DNA of 64,000 nt from Lachnospiraceae bacterium (GTDB lineage: Bacteria; Bacillota; Clostridia; Lachnospirales; Lachnospiraceae): NCBI GenBank assembly GCA_024684085.1, contig JAIKXM010000019.1:1-64000 (forward strand), written 5' to 3'. Below the pieces are notes generated by a model, which worked only from the letters and a program-made list of their open reading frames with translations, made no database searches and was not told the origin of the DNA. The translations under genes were made by a program, and so were the position numbers. Shown in pieces: positions 53,901 to 61,914 of the stretch. The first letter of the stretch is position 1, and each line of letters begins with the position of its first letter.

Positions 53901-54497
53901 TATCTGATCGCCCCATAATTCTATTCTGTATGGATTGTCTTCGGTAAGATCGAATATATCGACGATACCGCCCCTGACAGAGAACTGTCCCTGTTCCTCC
54001 ACCTGAGGGACTCGTACATATCCCATGTCGGTCAACTTGATCGCCAATGCTTTTTCCTCGACAAGAGTCTTCTTATCAAGCCTTATGGTATGATCCCTGT
54101 ACACTTCAAGAGGGATCATGGGAAGCATAAGTGAATCAAAAGTTGTGACCAGAGTCATCGGTCTGCCTTCGGCGATCCTCCGGATAGCTTTGATCCTGTC
54201 CGTGGTCAGCCTGTTGCTGTATATATCCGCCTGAAAGAAGATAAGATCCTTGGCGGGATAAGTGAAGACATTACGTTCGTAGAGTCTTAAGTCCGATACT
54301 ATCTCCCTGACTCTTGCCTCACTATAAGTAGCGATGATCTTAAACATAAAACCATCGCTCACCGCTTCCATTATATTCATCTTCTGGGAATCGCTACATC
54401 CCGATACTGTCACGGTTCCGGGCTTATCGGCATTAAGAAAGCGCGTAACGCTCTCATAGTCGGCCCAGTCCCTGACCGGTTCACAAATTGAGTTCAT
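50961..54497 (-). CDS. mfd: Transcription-repair coupling factor
   Basis: Removes RNA polymerase stalled at DNA damage and recruits UvrA. N-terminal UvrB-like region (about 1-330), RNA polymerase-interaction domain (HVGDYVVHETHGLGVYKGIE, 505-524), then the translocase with Walker A GDVGYGKTE (656-664), DEEQ box (757-760), TATPIPRTL and QLRGRVGR motifs, and a TRCF C-terminal domain. Length 1178 is typical. It follows pth in the same direction after 121 bases, a common pairing in Firmicutes. Confidence 0.96.
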   Translation of the reverse strand: MNSICEPVRDWADYESVTRFLNADKPGTVTVSGCSDSQKMNIMEAVSDGFMFKIIATYSEARVREIVSDLRLYERNVFTYPAKDLIFFQADIYSNRLTTDRIKAIRRIAEGRPMTLVTTFDSLMLPMIPLEVYRDHTIRLDKKTLVEEKALAIKLTDMGYVRVPQVEEQGQFSVRGGIVDIFDLTEDNPYRIELWGDQIESMRTFDIYTQRSIENLESLAVFPASELILDEDKLRAGMKAITKEGKASVKKLRDALKGDEAHRLETAMKTLEQDILELGRMTNLESYIHFFYPDTCSLTDYFADRKTMIVIDEPARVSEHVDAVSFEFADSMKNRLEKGYIIPTQMKLLMSKEETNARCQRYPLLQLSTLENRKGLIKPGLKAEITVKSISTYKNNFEMLVKDLEMYRKREYRILLLSGSRTRAKRLAGELRDRDFTAVYTEDPMRENQPREVVCMYGNALKGFEYPLLKYVVISESDIFGSSDKKKKPKSSYKGRGISDFNELHVGDYVVHETHGLGVYKGIEKVEVDKVTKDYLKIEYRDGGNLYILATGLDAIQKYASVDTEHKPKLNKLGSKEWVNTKQKVREAVEIVAEDLVNLYAARRAKKGFVFGPDTVWQQEFEELFPYEETADQLEAVADTKRDMESDKIMDRLICGDVGYGKTEIALRAAFKAVSDGKQVAVLVPTTILAGQHYNTFKDRMKDFPIRVEMLSRFRTASEQKKVIEDLKKGMVDIVIGTHRLLSKDVVYKDLGLLVVDEEQRFGVTHKEKLKTLKEEVDVLTLSATPIPRTLHMSLVGIRDMSVLEEPPGERMPIQTFVCEYNEEMVREAIVREISRGGQVYYVYNKVSNIADIASIIGKLVPEANVSYAHGQMKENELERIMYDFVNGEIDVLVSTTIIETGLDISNVNTIIIHDSDKFGLSQLYQLRGRVGRSTRTAYAFLMYKRDYMLKEVAEKRLEAIKEFTDLGSGFRIALRDLEIRGAGNLLGRKQHGHMEAVGYDMYCKMLNEAVMRLKGEAVDSEEEGTQIDLDVDAFIPADYIVNEMQKLEIYKRIASIETDAEADDMRGELKDRFGKLPDSADNLLKIALMKAKAAKVYIADIKGGRGEIRFTMRRDAAIKVDKIPDLMITMGKGFDLVTKGEPYFRMKYPVSDMSVINERTLIEKTGEVIEEMQKILL

Positions 54498-54618
54498 CCT
54501 ACTTAGCCTTATCTGTAGCGGAATCGATTCATCACCGTCTTACCCTGTCTGCATCAGACAAAAATGATCCACCGTCCGCTTTATCTTATCCGACAGCGAG
54601 ATCAAAGTGATCCTTCAC

Positions 54619-55197
54619 TTACTTTTCCTTCTTAGCCGAAGTATTGAATCGGTTCATTGCCATCTCGGTCTCATCATGAACGAGAAGGGTCACCGCCTCA
54701 CTCACCTTCTTAAGTGTCTCCTCGATCACCTTCGCATCGTCTGCATCAAATCGTCCGAGTACATGATTCACCAGGTCTCCTTTTTCCGGTTTGGCGCCAA
54801 CGCCTACTCTCACACGTTTGAAAACATCCGATCCCGTATGAAGGATGATGTTCTTGATACCGTTATGGCCTCCTGCACTTCCCTTGGGTCTTATCCGCAG
54901 ACGTCCTACCTCAAGATCGATATCATCATAGAGTACTATAAGGCTGTCATTATCAAGCTTATAATAATCAAGCACCGCCCTTACGCATTCGCCCGAAAGG
55001 TTCATATAAGTCAGAGGCTTAACGAGAATGACCTTCTCGCCGTCAATATAGCCCTTTCCTATAAGCGCCTTGTGCTTCTTCTCCATGACATCAATGTCAT
55101 AATCTTTGGCAATTCTGTCTATGCACATAAAACCTGCATTATGTCTTGTATTTTTGTATTCTTCTGTGGGATTCCCCAGTCCAACTATAATATGCAT
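54619..55197 (-). CDS. pth: Peptidyl-tRNA hydrolase
   Basis: Frees tRNA from peptidyl-tRNA dropped by ribosomes. HIIVGLGNPxxEYxxTRHNAGF (2-23) holds the catalytic His in RHNAG; KPLTYMNLSG, the DDIDLEVGRLRIRPKGSAGGHNG block and a final GRF segment are all present. Length 192. The ATG at 55197 gives the family N-terminus. No ribosome binding site is visible, and a TATACT -10 ends seven bases before the ATG, so the mRNA may be leaderless. A TTG at 55215 would start upstream of the -10-derived transcript. Confidence 0.93.
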   Translation of the reverse strand: MHIIVGLGNPTEEYKNTRHNAGFMCIDRIAKDYDIDVMEKKHKALIGKGYIDGEKVILVKPLTYMNLSGECVRAVLDYYKLDNDSLIVLYDDIDLEVGRLRIRPKGSAGGHNGIKNIILHTGSDVFKRVRVGVGAKPEKGDLVNHVLGRFDADDAKVIEETLKKVSEAVTLLVHDETEMAMNRFNTSAKKEK

Positions 55198-55203
55198 GCT
55201 GAT

Positions 55204-55209
55204 AGTATA
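55204..55209 (-). promoter_or_regulatory. -10 element directly before pth
   Basis: Minus strand TATACT ends seven bases before the pth ATG, which would put the first transcribed base at or next to the A of ATG. The -35 region (TTCTTT at 55227-55232) is weak and overlaps a palindrome TTTCTT-AAGAAA. Confidence 0.45.
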
Positions 55210-55228
55210 GCACAATTTCTTACAAGAA

Positions 55229-55313
55229 AGAATGTCGCTTGCGACATTCTCGCGTCGAGCGCGAATACTTTAATCGTCTGCCTTTCGCGCGAGTGCGCAT
55301 CCTTAGCGGAGCG
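55229..55313. repeat. Cluster of palindromes between pth and glgD
   Basis: AGAATGTCGC/GCGACATTCT (55229-55250) is a perfect 10-bp stem with a 2-base loop, followed by TCGCG/CGCGA and GCGCGAA (55259-55265) / TTCGCGC (55284-55290). The stretch is unusually GC-rich for a spacer. The word TAGCGGA also occurs in the element at 50588-50771. Confidence 0.5.
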
Positions 55314-55357
55314 TTTTTAATGCAACAGGAAGCACTTTCCTATTACACTAAAAACAG

Positions 55358-55389
55358 AAAAACCCGCATCAGGTCAAACCCGATGCAGG
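55358..55389 (-). terminator. Terminator of glgC-glgD
   Basis: On the minus strand CCTGCATCGGG pairs with CCTGATGCGGG (two wobbles) over a 5-base loop, followed by TTTTTCTGTTTTT. It lies about 35 bases past the glgD stop. Confidence 0.75.
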
Positions 55390-55422
55390 CTTCATTCTGT
55401 TTATATGCACTTCTATAATAAC

Positions 55423-56541
55423 TTACATTGTATATCTGTCGTTATTCTCGAGGACGATCTTGATACCATTCTCTCCCTTATGGTAAGAGTTGGTTCTGAT
55501 CGTGCCACGGCTCTCAACGATACAATTCTCTATGTATGAGTTATCGCCGATGTATACGTCATTAAGAATGATAGAATTCTTAATGGTACAGTTATTGCCG
55601 ATAAATGCCTTACGGAAGATAACCGAGTTCTCAACAGTACCGTTAACGATAGTTCCGGAACTGATAAGACTGTTCATTATATGAGCGCCCCTGTTGAACT
55701 TGGCAGGTGGCAGGTCATCAACCTTAGAGTAGATATCGGGATACTGTCTGAAGAAGTATTCTCTTACTTCAGGCTTAAGGAAATCCATATTGGTTCCGTA
55801 ATAATCATCAACCGATGCAACATTACGCCAGTATTCCTTCAGCTTATATCCGTATACAGCCTTCTGATCCTTATATCTGATAAGGATATCCTTAACAAGA
55901 TCGAATCTGTCCTCACGTGCACTCGCCTCGATCATCTCAATAAGAAGACGTCTTCTGATGACATAGATACCACATGAAATGGTATTGGACTTAGCCACGA
56001 TCGGCTTCTCTTCGAACTCAATGATCTTGCTGTCCTCATTCATCTTGAGTGTTCCGTATCTGTCAACGGGAACATTGGCAGGCATATCCTTGGTAACTAC
56101 CGTTACATCTGCCTTCTTCTCAATGTGATATTCAAGAACCTTATTATAATCCAACTTATATACGCAGTCCGCAGAGCTTATTACCACATAAGGCTCATGG
56201 CTGGTCTTAAGAAATTCCAGATTCTGGTAGATGGCATCAGCCGTTCCTCTGTACCAATAGCTGTTGTCCGAAGTAACAGCAGGTGTGAAGACGAACAGAC
56301 CGCCCTGCTTACGACCGAAGTCCCACCATTTTGAAGAACTAAGGTGTTCATTGAGACTTCCGGCATTGTACTGTGTAAATACAGCCACCTTCTGGATATG
56401 TGAATTGGACATATTGCTCAATGCAAAATCGATGGCCCTGTAGCTTCCTGCTATGGGCATTGCACCGACCGCCCTCTTCTGAGAGAGTTCCCTCATTCTG
56501 TGATTATTACCACCGGCTAATATAATACCTATCGCTCTCAT
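55423..56541 (-). CDS. glgD: Glucose-1-phosphate adenylyltransferase-like subunit GlgD
   Basis: Partner subunit of ADP-glucose pyrophosphorylase in Firmicutes. The N-terminal loop is [14 protein letters not shown] (8-21) rather than GGxGxRL, and the KPAV lysine is replaced ([20 protein letters not shown]), so it is probably catalytically weak and regulatory, as known for GlgD. A left-handed beta-helix of hexapeptide repeats fills the C-terminal 100 residues ([19 protein letters not shown]). Its start overlaps the glgC stop by four bases. Confidence 0.93.
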   Translation of the reverse strand: MRAIGIILAGGNNHRMRELSQKRAVGAMPIAGSYRAIDFALSNMSNSHIQKVAVFTQYNAGSLNEHLSSSKWWDFGRKQGGLFVFTPAVTSDNSYWYRGTADAIYQNLEFLKTSHEPYVVISSADCVYKLDYNKVLEYHIEKKADVTVVTKDMPANVPVDRYGTLKMNEDSKIIEFEEKPIVAKSNTISCGIYVIRRRLLIEMIEASAREDRFDLVKDILIRYKDQKAVYGYKLKEYWRNVASVDDYYGTNMDFLKPEVREYFFRQYPDIYSKVDDLPPAKFNRGAHIMNSLISSGTIVNGTVENSVIFRKAFIGNNCTIKNSIILNDVYIGDNSYIENCIVESRGTIRTNSYHKGENGIKIVLENNDRYTM

Positions 56542-57812
56542 CTGTTATCACCTGCCTTGTTCAAAGTCTTACCGCTCGCCAAAGTATTCTTGTCATAATC
56601 TGACTCGTCGGTCACACCGAAAATGCAGGCATTTTTGCCTATAGTAATATTGTCGGGTATCTCGCTTCTCTCGCCGATGCAGACAAGTCCGTGATTATAG
56701 ATATGAGGATCTGTCTCATTATCAACTTCCTCGCCTATACCTGTACGGATGCCGTTACCGAAGACAACATTCTCGGCCACTATAGTCTTATTCAACTCAC
56801 AATTCTCACCGATCACGGTATTGTTCATTACAATGGAATCCCTGATAACGGTTCCCTTACCTATGGTAACTCCGCAACCGATAACGGAATTGTATACCTC
56901 ACCGTATATCTCGGTACCTTCACCTACTATACTCTTCTCGATCTTACTGCCGGAAGAATAATACTGAGGAGGAAGAGCGTCATTCTTGGTATAGATCTTC
57001 CAATACTCCTCATAGAGGTTGAACTCGGGCACTATATCGATAAGCTCCATATTGGCTTCCCAATATGAATTAAGAGTTCCTACATCCTTCCAATAACCGT
57101 TGAACTCGTAAGCATACATCGGTGAACCCTTAGCATGGATATAAGGAATGACATGCTTACCAAAATCGAGATTAGGCTGGTTGGATTCATCATGCAATGC
57201 CTTCTTGAGCACTGGCCAGTTGAAGATATATATACCCATGGAAGCGAGATTACTTCTGGGGTTCTCAGGCTTCTCTTCGAAGTCCGTTATCTTCCTGTTA
57301 TCATCGGTTATCATGATACCGAAACGCTTAGCCTCTTCCATGGGAACGGGCATAACCGCTATGGTACAATCTGCTTTGTTCTGCTTATGGAAATCCAGCA
57401 TGACTTCATAATCCATCTTATAGATATGGTCACCGGACAAGATAAGAACATACTCGGGATTATAACTGTCTATATAATCTATGTTCTGATAAATAGCATT
57501 GGCTGTACCGGTATACCACTCACTGTTATCCATCTTCTCATAAGGTGGAAGCACTGTAACACCACCGACATTACGATCAAGATCCCATGATATACCTATT
57601 CCGATATGAGTATTAAGCCTTAAAGGCTGATACTGTGTAAGTACACCTACCGTGTCTACACCGGAATTGATACAATTACTCAATGGGAAATCGATAATCC
57701 TGTATTTCCCTCCGAAAGATACTGCAGGCTTTGCCATCTTGGATGTAAGGACACCAAGTCTGCTTCCCTGACCTCCTGCCAGAAGCATGGCAATCATCTC
57801 TTTTTTGATCAT
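56538..57812 (-). CDS. glgC: Glucose-1-phosphate adenylyltransferase, catalytic subunit
   Basis: Makes ADP-glucose, the donor for glycogen synthase. The nucleotidyl loop [24 protein letters not shown] starts at residue 10 with GGQGSRL at 13-19. [10 protein letters not shown], the catalytic FEEKP and a C-terminal beta-helix with [16 protein letters not shown] follow. Length 424. AAAGAGGTG precedes the ATG. It is coupled to glgD by a four-base overlap. glgA and glgB are not in the window. Confidence 0.95.
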   Translation of the reverse strand: MIKKEMIAMLLAGGQGSRLGVLTSKMAKPAVSFGGKYRIIDFPLSNCINSGVDTVGVLTQYQPLRLNTHIGIGISWDLDRNVGGVTVLPPYEKMDNSEWYTGTANAIYQNIDYIDSYNPEYVLILSGDHIYKMDYEVMLDFHKQNKADCTIAVMPVPMEEAKRFGIMITDDNRKITDFEEKPENPRSNLASMGIYIFNWPVLKKALHDESNQPNLDFGKHVIPYIHAKGSPMYAYEFNGYWKDVGTLNSYWEANMELIDIVPEFNLYEEYWKIYTKNDALPPQYYSSGSKIEKSIVGEGTEIYGEVYNSVIGCGVTIGKGTVIRDSIVMNNTVIGENCELNKTIVAENVVFGNGIRTGIGEEVDNETDPHIYNHGLVCIGERSEIPDNITIGKNACIFGVTDESDYDKNTLASGKTLNKAGDNR

Positions 57813-57849
57813 AGACTCACCTCTTTAGCCCTTTATAAATTGTACTAAA

Positions 57850-57878
57850 ATTATAACACATTTACACATTTTAGTGAA
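57850..57878 (-). promoter_or_regulatory. Promoter of glgC-glgD
   Basis: Minus strand -35 TTCACT (57873-57878), 17-bp spacer, consensus -10 TATAAT (57850-57855), about 40 bases before the glgC start. The rest of the 414-bp divergent gap to murC holds a weaker plus-strand promoter and a 40-bp tandem repeat. Confidence 0.55.
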
Positions 57879-58023
57879 TATTTTTTACAAAAAACGAGCT
57901 TTATTCAGTCATTTTATTGTATATTATTAACGTCAGTTGCGTTTTCAAGATTATTGCGGTCACAGCGAGACTGAATACAGACAATAAATCGTATATATTT
58001 TATCATGTCACCGCCTTATCATA

Positions 58024-58053
58024 TTATCACATTAGTGTAACAAAGTATATAAT
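58024..58053 (+). promoter_or_regulatory. Possible promoter for murC
   Basis: -35 TTATCA (58024-58029), 18-bp spacer, consensus -10 TATAAT (58048-58053). The transcript would include both copies of the 40-bp repeat before murC. Confidence 0.35.
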
Positions 58054-58123
58054 TACCGACACAATATTGCATATTTCTCCATGCAAACGTATAATCAATA
58101 AGAAGTCTTAGCAAATATATGTA

Positions 58124-58203
58124 TTGAAAACGGACGATTTCGATGATCTTTGATCCCGCTGTCTTGAAAGCGGACGATTTCGATGATCTTTGATCCCGCT
58201 GTC
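58124..58203. repeat. 40-bp tandem duplication in the murC leader
   Basis: Two adjacent 40-bp units (58124-58163 and 58164-58203) differ at one base. Each begins TTGAAA(A/G)CGGACGATTTCG and ends GATCCCGCTGTC. They end 23 bases before the murC ATG. Confidence 0.92.
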
Positions 58204-58226
58204 CGGCTCGGTACAATGGAGGCAAA

Positions 58227-59603
58227 ATGTATCAGATTGATTTTAATAAACCGATACACGTTTATTTCTGCGGTATCGGCGGAATAAGCATGAGCGGTCT
58301 TGCAGAGATACTCTTAAGCCGCGGTTTCAGGATCTCAGGCTCTGATATGAAGCGCAGTGAGATCACAGACAATCTTGAATCATCCGGCATGAAGGTATAT
58401 ATAGGTCAACGCGGATCCAATATCACGGACGACATCGACCTCTTCATATATACTGCTGCCATACACGAAGACAATCCCGAATGGGTAGCCATGAAAGAGA
58501 AGAATATCCCTTCCCTTTCAAGAGCGGAGCTTCTCGGAGAGATCATGAAGAACTTCCCTGTACCCGTTGCGATCGCAGGTACTCACGGTAAGACAACGAC
58601 CACTTCCATGATCTCACAGGTGTTGCTTGATTCCGATGCGGATCCTACTCTTTCGATCGGCGGTATCCTCCGTTCCATCGGAGGCAATATAAGGATAGGT
58701 CACTCGGATCTGTTCGTTACGGAAGCTTGTGAATATACAAACAGTTTCCTGTCTTTTTTCCCAAAAGTGGCTCTTATCCTGAATATAGAAGAAGATCATA
58801 TGGACTTTTTCAAGGATATCGATGATATACGTTCATCGTTCAGGCGCTTTGCAGAACTCCTTCCTAAGGACGGTACACTTATCATCAACGGTGAGATAGA
58901 TAACGTCGGCGAGATCACATCAGATCTTGAATGTAAGGTCATAACATATGGTTCCGACTCATCCTTCGATTATTATCCTTCGGATATAACATATGATGAA
59001 CTCGGTCACCCGACATACATCCTGCATTCGCCTTCAGGAACCGCTGCAGTCACTCTTTCGGTTCCCGGCGCGCACAATGTATCCAATTCGCTCGCGGCCT
59101 TTGCCTGTGCGGATGTGTGCGGGATCGACAGGGAGAAGACATCTCAGGGACTTAAAGCTTTCACCGGAACTGACAGAAGGTTCGAATATAAAGGCAAGCT
59201 TCACGGCGTGACCATCCTGGATGATTATGCTCATCATCCGACAGAGATCAAAGCCACTCTGAGTGCAGCCCGCAATCTTGATTACAAAAGACTGGTAGTC
59301 ATCTTCCAGCCCCATACTTACACAAGAACCAGGGCTTTCCTTAATGAGTTTGCCGAAGCGCTGTCCGCAGCCGATCTTGTGGTCCTCGCCGATATATACG
59401 CTGCGAGAGAGAAGAACACCATAGGTATTTCATCTGACGATCTCAGGAAAAAGATCGAAGAACTCGGAACCGAATGCGAATACTTCCCGACTTTCGACGA
59501 AATTGAAAATTTTATTTTAGAAAATTGTTCCACCGGTGACTTGTTGATAACTATGGGAGCCGGAGATGTTGTAAACATCGGCGAAAGTCTGCTTGGCATA
59601 TAA
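58227..59603 (+). CDS. murC: UDP-N-acetylmuramate--L-alanine ligase
   Basis: Adds the first amino acid to UDP-MurNAc. CGIGGISMSG (15-24) binds the nucleotide, GTHGKTTTTS (118-127) is the P-loop, and DDYAHHPTEI plus QPHTYTRT lie in the C-terminal domain. Length 458. GGAGG is four bases before the ATG. It is divergent from glgC and is followed at once by DnaA-box-like repeats and a terminator. ddl and murF lie about 20 kb away on the other strand. Confidence 0.95.
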   Translation: MYQIDFNKPIHVYFCGIGGISMSGLAEILLSRGFRISGSDMKRSEITDNLESSGMKVYIGQRGSNITDDIDLFIYTAAIHEDNPEWVAMKEKNIPSLSRAELLGEIMKNFPVPVAIAGTHGKTTTTSMISQVLLDSDADPTLSIGGILRSIGGNIRIGHSDLFVTEACEYTNSFLSFFPKVALILNIEEDHMDFFKDIDDIRSSFRRFAELLPKDGTLIINGEIDNVGEITSDLECKVITYGSDSSFDYYPSDITYDELGHPTYILHSPSGTAAVTLSVPGAHNVSNSLAAFACADVCGIDREKTSQGLKAFTGTDRRFEYKGKLHGVTILDDYAHHPTEIKATLSAARNLDYKRLVVIFQPHTYTRTRAFLNEFAEALSAADLVVLADIYAAREKNTIGISSDDLRKKIEELGTECEYFPTFDEIENFILENCSTGDLLITMGAGDVVNIGESLLGI

Positions 59604-59741
59604 TTATCCACATTATCCACAAAATCGTGCACCTTTAATGATACTCGATTTTGTGGATATTTTTATTTTTGCCAAACGGCGGTTTTTAGGAATCTTTCGA
59701 ATATCTCGTCTGACTTATCCACTTTATCCACATTATCCACA
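59604..59741. promoter_or_regulatory. Cluster of six DnaA-box-like 9-mers
   Basis: TTATCCACA occurs at 59604-59612, 59613-59621, 59724-59732 and 59733-59741; TTATCCACT at 59715-59723; and a reversed near-match (ATATCCACA on minus) at 59652-59660. Within each block the boxes are directly abutting. TTATCCACA is the DnaA consensus. The second block lies about 70 bases upstream of the -10 of the DnaD-domain gene. Chance alone makes four perfect copies in 140 bases very unlikely. Confidence 0.8.
59614..59670 (+). terminator. Terminator of murC, built on a DnaA box
   Basis: TATCCACAAAATCG (59614-59627) pairs perfectly with CGATTTTGTGGATA (59646-59659) over 18 bases, followed by TTTTTATTTTT. The arms contain a DnaA-box-like word in each direction. 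Confidence 0.7.
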
Positions 59742-59808
59742 CGCCCTTAAAACCCTTGATTTTACGGCGTTTGCGGACTTTTCATCTATTTATTTTTTTT
59801 CATCTCTG

Positions 59809-59817
59809 TGCTATAAT
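59809..59817 (+). promoter_or_regulatory. Extended -10 promoter of the DnaD/DnaC operon
   Basis: TGC-TATAAT with TATAAT at 59812-59817 is a perfect extended -10; no good -35 is seen. Start of transcription would be near 59824, 28 bases before the ATG. Confidence 0.5.
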
Positions 59818-59851
59818 TCGACTTGCTTAAGAAAAAAGGATTGGTGAAATT

Positions 59852-60766
59852 ATGTGTGATTTAGCCCTCTACAGGGAGAATAATACAGACAGTACAGCTG
59901 TCTCTAATTGTTTTATCGATGAATATCTGGCTGATGCCAACGACGCGCAGATAAAGGTCTACCTTTATCTTATTCGCATGACCAATGCGGGTCGTCCCAC
60001 CAACATCAGCGATATTGCTGATAAGTTCAATCATACAGAGAAGGATATATGTCGTGCTCTGCGTTACTGGGAGAAGAAGGGACTCCTGTCTCTTGACTAC
60101 GACCAGAACGGAGGGATCGTGGGCTTGCGCATGTTCGATCCCACTCAGCCCAACAAACGCAGCATGCCATCCAATAATAATATGTTCACACCGGTGATGA
60201 GCATTATGTCCGAAGAGTCTTCTTCTGCTGCCCGAAATTCCGGAATGGAGACTGTCTTAGAATCCAATGCGGATGATACTCAGAAGAAGTATTTCAAGCC
60301 GGATTATTCTGTCCGCAAACTTAATGCATGCCGCAAGCGTGAAGATATCTCCAACCTTATCTTCATCGCCGAGCAATATCTTAAGCAGCCTCTCTCTGCC
60401 AATGACATCAAGTCGATCATCTTCTATACCGACGAGCTTGGACTCAGCGAAGATGTTATCGATCATATGATCCAGTATTGTGTGGATATCAAGGAGAAAG
60501 AGAAGAAATCGATCAATTTCGCTTATATAGATAAGGTAGCCATCACTTGGGCTCAGAATAATATCAGCACCGTTAAGGAAGCCCGGGCTTTCATCCGCTC
60601 AATGGGCAAGCGTACGAGTACCGGGGCTGCTTCTGACACTGCTCAGAAATCTACCGTTAACTACGCTCAGAATACTGCTCCGCGCAAGTTCAATACAAGC
60701 TTCCATCAGATAGAGCAAAACACCTACGACTTTGCTGCACTTGAGCAAAGACTACTTAATAAATAA
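59852..60766 (+). CDS. DnaD-domain replication initiation protein
   Basis: Primosome protein of the DnaB/DnaD family of Gram-positives. The N-terminal winged helix (about 26-80: DANDAQIKVYLYLIRM, SDIADKFNHTEKDICRALRYWEKKGLL) binds DNA. A polar linker follows (85-145). The C-terminal DnaD-like domain (about 155-255) ends in the YxxxIxxxW-type motif YIDKVAITW. It lies 18 bases before dnaC, as DnaD-like and DnaI-like genes often pair, and together they would load the replicative helicase at origins. It stands downstream of the DnaA-box cluster. Confidence 0.88.
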   Translation: MCDLALYRENNTDSTAVSNCFIDEYLADANDAQIKVYLYLIRMTNAGRPTNISDIADKFNHTEKDICRALRYWEKKGLLSLDYDQNGGIVGLRMFDPTQPNKRSMPSNNNMFTPVMSIMSEESSSAARNSGMETVLESNADDTQKKYFKPDYSVRKLNACRKREDISNLIFIAEQYLKQPLSANDIKSIIFYTDELGLSEDVIDHMIQYCVDIKEKEKKSINFAYIDKVAITWAQNNISTVKEARAFIRSMGKRTSTGAASDTAQKSTVNYAQNTAPRKFNTSFHQIEQNTYDFAALEQRLLNK

Positions 60767-60784
60767 CTTTTATCAGAGGACGTT

Positions 60785-61735
60785 ATGGGAATCTCCAATT
60801 CACAATACAATTCCATTATCAGCAGATACGATGCACGAAGAATGAGTGCAGCAGATGAGCTTAATTCGCGTCGTGACTATGTCTACTCACATGTGGACGG
60901 TTATAAGGAACTGTGTGATGCCGTTGCTTCGCTCTCGGTTGAGCGTACAAAGGCGGCTCTTTCAGGTGATAAGAACGCGCTCTCCGATCTGGGTTCTCTG
61001 ATCGACGATCTGTCTTCACAGAAGAAGGCACTTCTCATATCTGCCGGACTTCCCGAAGACTATCTTACCGCATCTTATATATGCAACGACTGCAAGGACA
61101 CCGGTTATATAAACGGACAAAAGTGTCATTGCTTCAAGCAGGAAGTTCTTACGCTTCTGTATGATAATTCCAACATGAAAGAGATCCTGTCGCAGGTTGA
61201 TTTTTCAATGATCAGCAGTGATTATTATAAAGGCTCGGATCTTATCAATTTCAATAAAACATATGAGAAGGCAAGGGAATTTGTCAGGGACTTTGACAAA
61301 ACCTACGACAATCTTCTCTTCTACGGTACTGTCGGAACAGGTAAGTCACTGATGTCTTCGTGCATAGCCAAAGAACTTCTCGACAGCGGCCATTCCGTGA
61401 TCTATTTCAGTGCGATCGCACTCCTTGAAGCCCTGTCCGATTATACTTTCTCATCGGGCAAGAGGGATGATTCCACAGTCAATAATCTCTATGAATGCGA
61501 TCTGCTCATCATCGATGACCTCGGAACGGAGCTTATCAACAGCTTCACCATTTCGTCGATCTTCAATCTCATCAATGAGAGATTCAATCGTCGGAAGTCT
61601 GTTATCATATCAACCAATCAGACTCTGATACAGCTTCAGGAGACTTATACCGATCGAATATTCTCAAGATTAAGTGCGAACTTCCGCTTTTGTAACCTTA
61701 CAGGGCCGGATATACGCATGCTCAAAGGATATTGA
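60785..61735 (+). CDS. dnaC: Helicase loader, DnaC/DnaI-like ATPase
   Basis: AAA+ protein that delivers the hexameric helicase to the origin. A helical N-terminus (1-95) leads to a zinc-finger-like cluster Cys100, Cys103, Cys114 and Cys116 (YICNDCKDTGYIN, KCHCF). The ATPase has Walker A GTVGTGKS (181-188) and Walker B LLIIDDLGTE (240-249). The sensor region is NQTLIQLQETYTDRIFSRL. Length 316. GAGG lies five bases before the ATG. The Cys motif and DnaD partner fit DnaI of Bacillus more than E. coli DnaC. Confidence 0.9.
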   Translation: MGISNSQYNSIISRYDARRMSAADELNSRRDYVYSHVDGYKELCDAVASLSVERTKAALSGDKNALSDLGSLIDDLSSQKKALLISAGLPEDYLTASYICNDCKDTGYINGQKCHCFKQEVLTLLYDNSNMKEILSQVDFSMISSDYYKGSDLINFNKTYEKAREFVRDFDKTYDNLLFYGTVGTGKSLMSSCIAKELLDSGHSVIYFSAIALLEALSDYTFSSGKRDDSTVNNLYECDLLIIDDLGTELINSFTISSIFNLINERFNRRKSVIISTNQTLIQLQETYTDRIFSRLSANFRFCNLTGPDIRMLKGY

Positions 61736-61815
61736 TCTTAACGGAATATGGCTGTTTACTGTATTTTGCTCAAACAACCCGCGTAAATACATCGCAATAT
61801 AGTCATTTTTATCAT

Positions 61816-61845
61816 TGTCGGATATACTTCAATAATGGTATGATG
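61816..61845 (+). promoter_or_regulatory. Promoter of prs
   Basis: -35 TTGTCG (61816-61821), 18-bp spacer, -10 TATGAT (61840-61845), about 70 bases before the start codon. The ribosome binding site AGAGG can fold with CCTC just before the ATG. Confidence 0.45.
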
Positions 61846-61914
61846 CTTATGCGATTAGCATATGTAAACTTTTGACAACTACAACACATACGAACGAAAG
61901 AGAGGTTTGCCTCA

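Noticed and set aside
59604..59741. Chromosomal origin (oriC) at the DnaA-box cluster
   Set aside because: No dnaA or dnaN nearby and no clear DNA-unwinding element; the boxes fit a regulatory or titration site better. Whole-genome skew would be needed to revisit this.
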